This document shows positions 1 through 6,293 of a stretch of DNA of 7,575 bases, in pieces (within the stretch, counting starts at the first letter, position 1; each line of letters opens with the position of its first letter). Made by a program: the position numbers and the translations under genes. The stretch is from Paracoccaceae bacterium. Its GTDB lineage: Bacteria; Pseudomonadota; Alphaproteobacteria; Rhodobacterales; Rhodobacteraceae. The stretch spans positions 1-7,575 of the forward strand of contig JANSYB010000086.1 of the NCBI GenBank assembly GCA_024742655.1. The letters are read 5' to 3'. The notes beneath the pieces were generated by a model that worked only from the letters and a program-made list of their open reading frames with translations, searched no databases and was not told the origin of the DNA.

Positions 1-53
1 ACGAGGCGCGCGCAATGCTGGGCCTCAAGGGCGCGGACAAGGTGGCGGTGTGA
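1..53 (+). CDS. C-terminal fragment of a gene entering from the left; possibly a beta-keto acid cleavage enzyme (DUF849/BKACE)
   Basis: Only the last 16 codons are present, reading EARAMLGLKGADKVAV and then TGA at 51-53. The tail 'EAR-x-LGLKG-x-DKV' resembles the extreme C-terminus I associate with the DUF849 family. Those enzymes condense a beta-keto acid with acetyl-CoA to give acetoacetate and a new CoA ester; one example is the 3-dehydrocarnitine cleavage enzyme. No catalytic residue lies in the window, so the assignment is tentative. The gene converges on the LuxR-type gene, and a palindromic repeat lies between their 3' ends. The reading frame itself is likely real because it is GC-rich at third positions and open to the window edge. 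Confidence 0.4.
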   Translation, partial: EARAMLGLKGADKVAV

Positions 54-251
54 CCTGAGCGCGGATTTGTGTGTGCTGGAGGCCCGTGCGCCACCCGTCG
101 CCTCTTTTGATCGCAAGCAGATTCATCAGCGCGCGTTTTTTTCAAGGTGTACTCACGATGGCACGTCTTCTGGGACATGTCGGCGCGCTGCCCCTTGCAC
201 TTACGGTGAACGAGGTGCCACAGCCTTGTCCCACGCCCCTTGGACCTTCGA
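54..251. other. Intergenic stretch with no convincing gene
   Basis: This is the gene-free part of the convergent spacer, to the left of the palindromic repeat. Two overlapping short frames cross it, but they share no recognisable protein motif. The best candidate inside is a 32-codon frame from ATG 158, with AAGGTG about 8 bases upstream. It reads MARLLGHVGALPLALT and continues into a proline-rich end, and its TAA at 254-256 lies in the repeat arm. A GCGCGCG stretch followed by seven T (about 134-147) recalls the end of a terminator, but I find no complementary upstream stem. I see no tRNA or other structured RNA here. Confidence 0.5.
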
Positions 252-369
252 GCTAAAGCGTTTCGCGAAAACCTGAATCACAGCTTTTCGTGAAACGCAC
301 GCAACAGACCAGCGTTGCACGCGTTTCGCCTTCAATTGATATCTCAGGTTAAAGGCGAAACGCTTTAGC
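252..369. repeat. Nested palindromic repeat (REP/MITE-like) between convergent genes
   Basis: The outer arms, 252-276 and 344-369, are inverted copies. Both begin with the 15-base word GCTAAAGCGTTTCGC and end in ACCTGA, differing only by a short GAAA versus CTTTA-type core. Each half also folds alone. 258-271 pairs with 285-298 over 14 positions with one G-T pair. 321-332 pairs perfectly with 352-363 over 12 bp. In the centre, 290-305 and 314-329 are again inverted with a few mismatches. The whole 118 bp could extrude as a cruciform or form two hairpins in RNA. There is no T-run, so a classical Rho-independent terminator is not supported, but the hairpins could protect or end both convergent transcripts. 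I see no target-site duplication and no transposase. Whether it is dispersed in the genome cannot be seen here. Confidence 0.75.
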
Positions 370-1141
370 CGGCGCCGATGGTGTCCAAGAAGAGAGAAAA
401 GAGCTCGCCCTGCGAGTTGATCCGCAGCTTCGAGTAGACGTTGCGGCGGTGAATGCGCACGGTTCCGGGCGAGATCGAGAGCAGCCGCCCGATCGCCTCC
501 GAAGAATGGCCGCGCAGGGTCAGTTCAACGATCTGGCCTTCCCTGTCAGTGAGAGCGCCATTGCCGATGGTGTTGAAGGCGTCTGCAACTCTCTGGTTCA
601 GGATGTCCGATGATTTGCCGGGGCCTGACCTGTCGACACTCGACCAGTGGCGGCGACACAGTGCCTCGACAATCGGCTGGATCTCGGAGAGCACACGCAT
701 CTCGGTCTTGCTGAACTTCTTTTCGGTCCGCATCAGTGAGACGACGATCTGAAGGTCCGTGTCCAAATCAATCAGAAACCCGACCTCTTCCGCCAGACCT
801 GTCTGTGCATAATAGTTTCGGTAGTACTCCCCTTGATAGAAACGATCCGGCGCGATTTCCTTCAGGCGCCAGATGCCCGGCGGCGTATCGCCGATGCTTG
901 CCAGAAAGAAAGGGTCGATGAGGTAAGGGCCCTCAAGGTAATCGTCGACATGGAGCTTTCGGCGGGCAGGGGTGAAATCATCAAAAAGGGCAAGCGGCCG
1001 CTCTTTCCCGATATATCCGAAGATCACTGTAAATTCGTAAGGCACCACGCTGCGCACGCCTTCGGCGAGCGTTCTGGCAAAGGTCGGAGCCCCCAGAGCA
1101 TCAAGGCATCGCGCGGCTTGTCGGTTCCAGTCTGTTGGCAT
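365..1141 (-). CDS. LuxR-family transcriptional regulator
   Basis: A 258-residue protein with a C-terminal LuxR-type DNA-binding domain at about 197-255. It opens with LTDRE (197-201), continues with GHSSEAIGRLLSIS, and has the recognition helix SPGTVRIHRRNVYSKLRI (224-241), including the typical T-V-R-x-H and K-L spacing. The N-terminal 165 residues are an alpha/beta sensor-like region, possibly GAF-like. They lack an obvious receiver domain and the acyl-homoserine-lactone pocket signature, so this is neither a response regulator nor a clear quorum sensor. The ATG at 1141 is preceded by GAGGATCAGG on the coding strand, a good ribosome site. It is divergent from the transporter operon and probably controls that operon and itself in response to the imported solute or a product (inferred from layout). 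Its TAA stop (365-367) lies inside the palindromic repeat, so the final residues may have been set by that insertion. Confidence 0.9.
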   Translation of the reverse strand: MPTDWNRQAARCLDALGAPTFARTLAEGVRSVVPYEFTVIFGYIGKERPLALFDDFTPARRKLHVDDYLEGPYLIDPFFLASIGDTPPGIWRLKEIAPDRFYQGEYYRNYYAQTGLAEEVGFLIDLDTDLQIVVSLMRTEKKFSKTEMRVLSEIQPIVEALCRRHWSSVDRSGPGKSSDILNQRVADAFNTIGNGALTDREGQIVELTLRGHSSEAIGRLLSISPGTVRIHRRNVYSKLRINSQGELFSLFLDTIGAG

Positions 1142-1265
1142 CCTGATCCTCGATTAGTACAAAATGTATATAACAAATTGCATATTTACACAAAAGGGCA
1201 ATTTCCGACAAACTATTGAAAGCGCGTTATAGGCGCGGCCCCTCTTTTTCTGCTCGGGTAAGCCG
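1142..1265. promoter_or_regulatory. Divergent promoter region between the LuxR-type gene and the transporter operon
   Basis: This 124-bp spacer is strikingly AT-rich at 1151-1220 compared with its surroundings and must hold the promoters of both divergent units. The segment 1164-1183 contains an imperfect dyad, ATGTA-N10-TGCAT (four of five pairs). It overlaps the likely promoter of the regulator gene and could be its operator. For the plus strand I see only weak candidates, such as TTATAG at 1227-1232 with a poor -35 near 1203, so no plus-strand promoter is called. The GTG start at 1266 has only a weak ribosome site (GGGTAAG, about 1257-1263). Confidence 0.6.
1165..1193 (-). promoter_or_regulatory. 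Candidate promoter of the LuxR-type gene
   Basis: On the minus strand, TTGTGT (plus coordinates 1188-1193) is followed after exactly 17 bases by TATACA (1165-1170). These match the sigma-70 -35 and -10 boxes at 3/6 and 4/6 positions. The predicted start would leave a leader of about 15-20 bases, enough for the GAGGATCAGG ribosome site and little else. The match is moderate. Confidence 0.4.
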
Positions 1266-2384
1266 GTGTTGGATCACGAACAGCCCACTGAAAGCATAGA
1301 GTCGCCCATCGCAGAGTTGCGGGGCGTCACCAAGAGATTCGGGTCGCTGATTGCTGTAGACAACATTGACCTCAGCATAGGATCCGGGGAATTCCTGTCC
1401 TTTCTTGGTCCGTCGGGCTGTGGCAAGACAACCGCGCTCAGGATGCTGGCGGGCTTTGAAACCCCGAGCCAAGGACAGGTCTTTATCGGGAACGAGAATG
1501 TTTCGGATTTGGAGCCATACCGGCGACCCGTGAACATGGTCTTTCAGAGCTATGCGCTTTTCCCGCATATGACCGTGGCGCAGAACGTCGCCTACGGGCT
1601 GGATCAGCGGCGGCCCAGATTGCCGAAATCCGAGATCGCCGACAGGGTGCAACGTGTACTCGACACGGTGCGTCTGGGCGAATTCGGCCCGCGTCGCATT
1701 TGGGAGATGTCAGGCGGGCAACAGCAGCGTGTTGCTCTTGCACGCGCCATCGTCAACGAACCCAAGCTGCTTTTGCTGGACGAACCTCTGGCCGCGCTTG
1801 ACCGCAAGCTGCGCAAGGAAATGCAGATCGAATTGCAGGATATCCAACGTCAACTGGGGATCACCTTTGTCCTTGTCACGCATGATCAGGAAGAGGCACT
1901 GTCGCTGTCTGACCGGATCTGCGTGATGCGCGCGGGTGCGATCGTTCAGGCCGGCAGCCCGCAGGAACTCTATGATCGCCCGGCCACGCGCTATGTCGCC
2001 GATTTCGTCGGAACGTCGAATTTCTTCGATGGCAAGGTCGAGATCGCCTCCAATGGCGAACGCGCGATCACGCTCGGCAACGGGCAGACCTATGCCACCG
2101 CCCTTGGCAGTGACATCGCATCTGGCCAGGCCGGATGTCTCAGCGTGCGCCCGGAGCAGATCAGACTGAGCCGGACCGAAGTGCCGGGCGGTCTCTCGGC
2201 GACGGTTCAGAACCGCATCTTTCTGGGCGAACACACTGAGTACGTCGTCCGCAACGAACATCTTGGAAGCATTACCGCACTTGCGCCCCGGCAAGCGGAC
2301 GCAGGTCTATCGACACTTGGGAAAGGCGACAACGTCTGGGTCCACTGGGCCCCGGATTCCGCCCTAATCCTAAGGCCAGACTGA
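1266..2384 (+). CDS. PotA-like ABC transporter ATP-binding protein (spermidine/putrescine-type importer)
   Basis: A 372-residue ATPase that powers import through the two downstream permeases at the inner face of the membrane. Walker A is GPSGCGKTT (48-56). The Q-loop is VFQSYALFPHMT with Q94. The ABC signature is MSGGQQQRVALARA (about 148-161), Walker B is LLLLDEP (168-174), the D-loop is AALD and the switch histidine is H206 in VTHDQEEAL. The C-terminal 140 residues (SVRPEQIRLS, then a second beta-rich stretch) fit the TOBE regulatory domain usual in this class, and the length is typical. The start is GTG at 1266. TTG at 1269 is an alternative, and no in-frame ATG occurs before the Walker A region. 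It is the first gene of the operon, 39 bp ahead of the binding protein. All ATPase residues are intact. The substrate class comes from family resemblance; the ligand itself is not determined. Confidence 0.93.
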   Translation: MLDHEQPTESIESPIAELRGVTKRFGSLIAVDNIDLSIGSGEFLSFLGPSGCGKTTALRMLAGFETPSQGQVFIGNENVSDLEPYRRPVNMVFQSYALFPHMTVAQNVAYGLDQRRPRLPKSEIADRVQRVLDTVRLGEFGPRRIWEMSGGQQQRVALARAIVNEPKLLLLDEPLAALDRKLRKEMQIELQDIQRQLGITFVLVTHDQEEALSLSDRICVMRAGAIVQAGSPQELYDRPATRYVADFVGTSNFFDGKVEIASNGERAITLGNGQTYATALGSDIASGQAGCLSVRPEQIRLSRTEVPGGLSATVQNRIFLGEHTEYVVRNEHLGSITALAPRQADAGLSTLGKGDNVWVHWAPDSALILRPD

Positions 2385-2423
2385 AGGTTTAAGAGCAGCA
2401 ATCATCCAACTGGGAGATACGAC

Positions 2424-3581
2424 ATGAAAGATAAATCATACATCTCGAAGCGGAAATTCATGGAAGAACTGCGGCGGTATGAAAACGGCTCCGTCACGCG
2501 GCGGCATTTCCTTGGTGTAACAGGGCTTGGCACCGCCACCGCGATCATGGCGGGCGCATTGCCCGGCCTGAGCCCATCGCGCGCGCTGGCCAGCAGCGAT
2601 ATTGGTGACCGTGTCGTTCTGGCGACGTGGCCAAACTATCATGACCCTGAAAACTTCGAGATCTTCACCGATCAAACCGGGGCGTTCACGCAGGTGAACG
2701 TTTTTGGGTCGAACGAAGAAATGCTGGCCAAACTGCAGGCCGGTGGCAGCGGCTGGGATGTCTACGTGCCCACGAACTACACGATTACCACCTATGTCGA
2801 GGAAGACCTGATCGAGCCGCTCGATCTGTCGAAACTTCCGAACTACGATCCGGATGCATTCGACGCGCGCTTTGCCGACGCGGGAATTGTGGACGGGGTT
2901 GTCTATGCCGTGCCGAAAAATTGGGGCACCACCGGCATCGCCAGCAACACCTCGCACAATGGCGGCGCGGCAATCGACAGCTGGAAGTCGTTCTTCGATC
3001 GCACGATGGATGACTTCTCGGGCCGTACGATGGTGCACGATTATCAGTTAACGACGATCGGCGCCGCGTTGAACTATCACGGATACTCATTCAATTCGGT
3101 TGACGAGGCCGAACTCGCAGATGCCGAGAAGCTGCTGATTGAAGTGAAACCGCACTTGTTTGCGATCACTTCGGACTATCAACCGGCGATGCGGTCCGGC
3201 GATGCCTGGCTGACAATATGCTGGACCGGCGATGGCAAGCAGTTGAATACCGATATCCCGGAGATCGCGTTTGCGTTAGGCAAGGAGGGTGGCGAACTCT
3301 GGAGCGATTATTACGCCATCCCAAAGGGCGCGCCACACATGGAAGCGGCATATGCGCTGATCAACTTCATGCTCGATCCGGAAGTGAACGCGCGCGAAGT
3401 GCTCGCGCATGGCTACCCGGTCGCCGACAGTCGCACCAACGCCCTGTTGCCGGAAGAGATCCTGAACGATCCGATCCTGTACCCGGCGGCCGAGCGTCTC
3501 GATGCGCTTGAGTTCGGCGCGGCAGCAACACTCACCGACCCCAACCGTGCCGAATTGCTGGCGCGGTTCAAGTCGGCCTGA
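2424..3581 (+). CDS. Tat-exported PotD/PotF-like extracellular substrate-binding protein
   Basis: A 385-residue periplasmic solute receptor of the polyamine-binding type. The N-terminus has a long charged region, then the twin-arginine motif VTRRHFLGVTG (R26-R27, F29, L30), a hydrophobic stretch, and a likely cleavage site after ALA-56. It should therefore be exported folded. The mature part opens with VVLATWPNYHDPENFEIF and contains GSNEEMLAKLQAGGSGWDVYVP, VYAVPKNWGTTGIA and, near the C-terminus, a YAIPKGAPHMEAAYALINFM segment, all in the order expected for PotD/PotF proteins. GGGAGA lies 8 bases before the ATG. It sits between the ATPase and the permeases, 14 bp ahead of the first permease. 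The ligand is probably a polyamine or other small cationic or amine compound, but related receptors bind diverse solutes, so specificity is not settled. Confidence 0.92.
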   Translation: MKDKSYISKRKFMEELRRYENGSVTRRHFLGVTGLGTATAIMAGALPGLSPSRALASSDIGDRVVLATWPNYHDPENFEIFTDQTGAFTQVNVFGSNEEMLAKLQAGGSGWDVYVPTNYTITTYVEEDLIEPLDLSKLPNYDPDAFDARFADAGIVDGVVYAVPKNWGTTGIASNTSHNGGAAIDSWKSFFDRTMDDFSGRTMVHDYQLTTIGAALNYHGYSFNSVDEAELADAEKLLIEVKPHLFAITSDYQPAMRSGDAWLTICWTGDGKQLNTDIPEIAFALGKEGGELWSDYYAIPKGAPHMEAAYALINFMLDPEVNAREVLAHGYPVADSRTNALLPEEILNDPILYPAAERLDALEFGAAATLTDPNRAELLARFKSA

Positions 3582-3595
3582 TCGGACCACGGGGA

Positions 3596-4447
3596 ATGAC
3601 GGCACGTGAGAGAAACTGGTTGCTGGTTGCGCCTGCGGGCGCATGGCTGCTGGTCATGCTCGTGCTTCCACTCTCCGTTGTCGTGATCTTCAGCTTTGGA
3701 GAACGGGCACCTGCCGGTGGCTGGGTGCCCGCTTTCACCTTTGAGCAATACGCGAACCTGCCCGCGCGGTTCACGGCGTTCAAGAACACGCTGACTTTGG
3801 CGCCATTGGGCACCCTGGCCGCGCTCATCATCGCTTATCCGTTGGCCTATCAGCTTGCCGTCCGGACCGATCCGAAATGGAAAACGATCCTGCTGGTCCT
3901 GGTAATCGTACCGTTCTGGACGTCGATCCTGATCCGCAGCTATGCATGGATTTTCATTCTCGGGGGACAAGGGTTGCCCGCCCTCTTGGACGTCTTTGGC
4001 CTCGAGGATGTGCGGCTGATCTATACGCCCTTCGCTGTGACCGTCGGGATCGTTTACGGGTATCTGCCGCTGATGGTGTTCCCAATCTACGTGGCGCTCG
4101 ACCGCCTCGACAAACGGCTCCTGGAGGCATCCTCTGATCTTGGCGCAAGGCCGTTCACAACCTTCCTGCGGGTCACGCTACCGATGTCCACCTCGGGTAT
4201 CGCAACGGGATGTATGCTGGTTTTCATTCTGTTGATGGGCGAATTCCTGATCCCGGCACTTCTTGGCGGTGGCAAGGTGTTCTTTGTTGGCAACGCACTC
4301 GTGGATCTCTTCCTGCAATCCAGAAACTGGGCCTTCGGCTCCGCGGTGGCCGTTATGCTCATCCTCGTGATGCTGGTGACAGTCACGGTCTACATGCGTC
4401 TCATCTCGCGCTTGAGTGCCACGCGTGAAGACGTGTCGATCATGTAG
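3596..4447 (+). CDS. PotB-like ABC transporter permease
   Basis: A 283-residue integral membrane protein with about six hydrophobic segments, near residues 8-34, 68-90, 97-121, 144-168, 203-222 and 247-271. The cytoplasmic EAA loop, which contacts the ATPase, is clear at 177-201: EASSDLGARPFTTF, then VTLP. It has the conserved E177, G183 and L-P (195-196). The segment LMGEFLIPALLGGGKVFFVG after the loop is typical of the PotB subunit. The ATG lies 14 bp past the binding-protein stop. The GGGGA directly abutting it is too close for a usual ribosome site, so GGA at 3584-3586 or translational coupling may serve. It forms a heterodimer with the next gene product (family knowledge). Confidence 0.92.
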   Translation: MTARERNWLLVAPAGAWLLVMLVLPLSVVVIFSFGERAPAGGWVPAFTFEQYANLPARFTAFKNTLTLAPLGTLAALIIAYPLAYQLAVRTDPKWKTILLVLVIVPFWTSILIRSYAWIFILGGQGLPALLDVFGLEDVRLIYTPFAVTVGIVYGYLPLMVFPIYVALDRLDKRLLEASSDLGARPFTTFLRVTLPMSTSGIATGCMLVFILLMGEFLIPALLGGGKVFFVGNALVDLFLQSRNWAFGSAVAVMLILVMLVTVTVYMRLISRLSATREDVSIM

Positions 4448-4458
4448 GGCCCTGACCG

Positions 4459-5271
4459 ATGCGTCTCTACTCGCTCTTCGTTTATGTGTTTCTTTACACA
4501 CCGATCGCTATCATCGCGCTCTTCAGCTTCAGTGCGGGCCGAAGCGCCAGCCAGTTCGAAGGGTTCTCGATCAAGTGGTACGGTCGGGCACTGAACAATC
4601 CGTTCGTCATGGATGCCCTCGGCAACAGTCTTTTCGTGGCGTTTGTCTCGGCAACACTGGCCAGCATTCTGGGAACGCTTGCCGCCGTCGGCCTTCAGGG
4701 GATCAAGGGACCGGCACGTGCCTTTTTCGATGCGATCATCTACATCGCCGTGATGATCCCGGGTATCGTGATCGGCATCGCGACCCTGATCGCGCTGGTG
4801 ACCGTTTTCGAAGTGGTCAACCCCTGGCTGGCCAACATCTGGCCCGAAGGGGGCGAACCCCCCAGCCTGTCGATGGGAACGCCCTCGCTGATTGCCGCCC
4901 ATACAATGTTCACGCTCGCGCTGGTCGTATTGATCGTGCGGGCGCGGTTGCAGGGTCTCGAAGGCGCCTTGTCCGAAGCCTCGGCGGATCTTTATGCACC
5001 GCCCCTGCGCACGTTCAGGCTGATCACGCTTCCGCTGATCGCCCCCGCGATCCTTGCAGGGTTTCTCCTGAGTTTCACCTTCAGCTTCGACGACTTCATC
5101 ATCGCCTTCTTCGTCGCCGGCTCTGAAACGACGTTGCCCATCTACATCTTCTCCTCGATCCGGCGTGGCGTGACGCCCGAGGTGAATGCCATCGGAACCA
5201 TGGTGATGCTCGCATCCCTTGTCCTTCTGGTGATCGCGCAACTCATTCTGCGGCGGGGCGACAAGCGCTGA
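4459..5271 (+). CDS. PotC-like ABC transporter permease
   Basis: A 270-residue second permease subunit that starts 11 bp after the previous stop. Hydrophobic segments lie at about 5-25, 57-80, 92-118, 145-162, 194-222 and 246-264. The EAA loop is EASADLYAPPLRTF (173-186) followed by ITLPLIAP. The segment SFDDFIIAFFVAG (209-221) after the loop is characteristic of PotC-type subunits. One departure is that the position normally held by the EAA-loop glycine is tyrosine (Y179), while the partner permease keeps glycine. The rest of the protein looks intact, so this seems a natural variant rather than decay. No strong Shine-Dalgarno precedes the ATG, which fits coupling to the gene before it. Confidence 0.92.
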   Translation: MRLYSLFVYVFLYTPIAIIALFSFSAGRSASQFEGFSIKWYGRALNNPFVMDALGNSLFVAFVSATLASILGTLAAVGLQGIKGPARAFFDAIIYIAVMIPGIVIGIATLIALVTVFEVVNPWLANIWPEGGEPPSLSMGTPSLIAAHTMFTLALVVLIVRARLQGLEGALSEASADLYAPPLRTFRLITLPLIAPAILAGFLLSFTFSFDDFIIAFFVAGSETTLPIYIFSSIRRGVTPEVNAIGTMVMLASLVLLVIAQLILRRGDKR

Positions 5272-5294
5272 GAGTTACAATTTGGGAGATCAAA

Positions 5295-6053
5295 ATGCTG
5301 CTGGAAAATCACGTTGCTTTCGTAACGGCCGCTGGCTCCGGAATTGGCGCTGCAGGAGCAGAGGCGCTGGCACGCGAAGGCGCTCTTGTCGTTGTCACCG
5401 ACAAGGACGGCGCGGCGGCCGCTTCTGTTGCGGCGCGCATCACAAACGAGGGCAACAAGGCAAAGGCGATCAGGGTTGATGTGACAAACGATGCCGAACT
5501 TGTCTCGGCGATTGGAGATGTGGCGCGCGACGAAGGTCGGCTGGATATTCTGCATTCGCATGCCGGCGCACAGATCGAAGGTAAGCTCGAACAGGTCACG
5601 GTGGCGGACATGGACGTCTCGTGGAAGCTGAATGTCCGCTCCCACTTCGTCGCCGCCCAGGCGGTGCTTGCGCCGATGCGCCGTCAGGGCAAGGGAAGCA
5701 TCATCATCACATCGTCGAACTCGGGTGTTCAGTACGACCGCGGAATGATTGCCTATGCGACGACAAAGCACGCGGTCCTCGCGATGACACGTCAGATGGC
5801 TGCGGACTATGCCAAGGAAAACATACGCTTCAACGCGCTCTGCCCCGGGTTTATCGACACGCCCTTCAACCTCGGTTTCGAGGTTCAGATGGGCGGGCGT
5901 GACAAGCTGGAAGAGTATATCCGCACATCCATTCCGATGGGCCGCTTTGGTACGGTCGACGAAATTGCGGATGCCATCGTTTTTCTGGCATCTGACAGGT
6001 CGTCATTCATGACAGGCCACGCCTTTGTGGTCGATGGCGGCGAATGCATCTGA
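5295..6053 (+). CDS. SDR-family NAD(P)-dependent oxidoreductase
   Basis: A 252-residue classical short-chain dehydrogenase/reductase of normal length. The nucleotide-binding turn is TAAGSGIG (11-18), with Ala where TG-x3-G-x-G has the first Gly. An acidic residue at the end of strand 2 (D36 in VVVTDKD) favours NAD(H), and D62 in VDV follows. The catalytic residues are in place: N113 (KLNVRSHF), S141 (ITSSNSG), Y154 and K158 (YATTK). CPGFIDTP (183-190) and the end FVVDGGECI are typical. The usual NNAG motif is replaced by HSHAG (87-91). GGGAG lies 8 bases before the ATG. It is 23 bp downstream of the permease, so it is likely co-transcribed and acts on the imported solute or a product of it. 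The substrate is not identifiable from sequence. Related alcohols, hydroxy acids or amino-sugar-type compounds are all possible. Confidence 0.9.
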   Translation: MLLENHVAFVTAAGSGIGAAGAEALAREGALVVVTDKDGAAAASVAARITNEGNKAKAIRVDVTNDAELVSAIGDVARDEGRLDILHSHAGAQIEGKLEQVTVADMDVSWKLNVRSHFVAAQAVLAPMRRQGKGSIIITSSNSGVQYDRGMIAYATTKHAVLAMTRQMAADYAKENIRFNALCPGFIDTPFNLGFEVQMGGRDKLEEYIRTSIPMGRFGTVDEIADAIVFLASDRSSFMTGHAFVVDGGECI

Positions 6054-6054
6054 T

Positions 6055-6219
6055 CACGCCGGTACGATCGGCTTGAAACCACTGCTTGAGTCCACCGAAT
6101 ATGAGTATGATCGCCTGATGGGCATCACTGTCTGGTTCGCGTTTCCGGTCTGCCGACGCGCCTTTGCGGAAATGATCGCCAGCGGTGGCGGATCCCTTGT
6201 CATGACCCTTCACCGATAG
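6055..6219 (+). pseudogene. Remnant of a second SDR dehydrogenase (middle third only)
   Basis: The frame read from 6055 to the TAG at 6217-6219 gives HAGTIGLKPLLEST, then YDRLMGITVWFAF, then RRAFAEMIASGGGSLVMT. This aligns gaplessly over 51 residues with positions 89-139 of the SDR just upstream, sharing about 14 identities: H-A-G, D, V, F, A, M, G-x-G-S and T among others. It also matches the general SDR pattern from the NNAG motif through helix E to the strand before the catalytic serine. The catalytic asparagine position is threonine here, there is no nucleotide-binding half, and the frame ends before the Ser/Tyr/Lys site. It cannot be a working enzyme. DNA similarity to the upstream gene looks low, so it is probably debris of a distinct neighbouring SDR rather than a fresh tandem duplication. 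It begins 2 bases after the upstream stop. Confidence 0.65.
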
Positions 6220-6222
6220 GGC

Positions 6223-6251
6223 TTGACACGATCCACGGCACAAAGCTTCTA
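6223..6251 (+). promoter_or_regulatory. Candidate promoter upstream of the TetR-family gene
   Basis: A perfect TTGACA (-35 box) stands at 6223-6228. At 17-18 bases spacing the -10 position reads CTTCTA or TTCTAT, only a partial match to TATAAT (3/6 for the latter). The box lies just past the SDR remnant and about 110 bp ahead of the TetR start, in a region that becomes AT-rich. It would give the regulator its own transcript, separate from the transporter operon. The weak -10 keeps this tentative. Confidence 0.35.
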
Positions 6252-6293
6252 TTGTTACGTGTGCTATTTGATATCCCATGCGCAAAACCAAAA

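Noticed and set aside
134..150. GCGCGCG followed by seven T, resembling a Rho-independent terminator for the left-edge gene
   Set aside because: I found no matching upstream arm that would form a stable stem directly before the T-run.
158..256. A 32-codon frame with a moderate ribosome site (AAGGTG) starting at ATG 158
   Set aside because: Its stop is supplied by the repeat and its proline-rich end looks random. It is noted in the spacer entry but not called as a gene.
67..276. Open frames of 61-69 codons on the plus strand in the left spacer
   Set aside because: They overlap each other in different frames, lack family motifs, have no consistent ribosome site at their starts, and run into the palindromic repeat.
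365..1141. Quorum-sensing LuxR (acyl-homoserine-lactone receptor) identity for the regulator
   Set aside because: Only the DNA-binding domain is clearly LuxR-like. The N-terminal half does not show the recognisable autoinducer-binding pattern and there is no synthase gene nearby.
1710..2294. Minus-strand frame of 194 codons opposite the ATPase gene
   Set aside because: It is an antisense shadow of a well-supported ATPase with all its motifs; no family resemblance is seen in the reverse frame.
4390..5241. Long minus-strand open frame (283 codons) opposite the permease genes
   Set aside because: Its translation is rich in Asp, Arg, His and Gln without domains, as expected for the antisense shadow of GC-rich genes, and the plus strand encodes a clear permease there.
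6025..6053. Continuation of the intact SDR into the downstream frame by frameshift
   Set aside because: The intact SDR already has a complete C-terminus (VVDGGECI then TGA), and the downstream similarity is to the middle of an SDR, not to its end.
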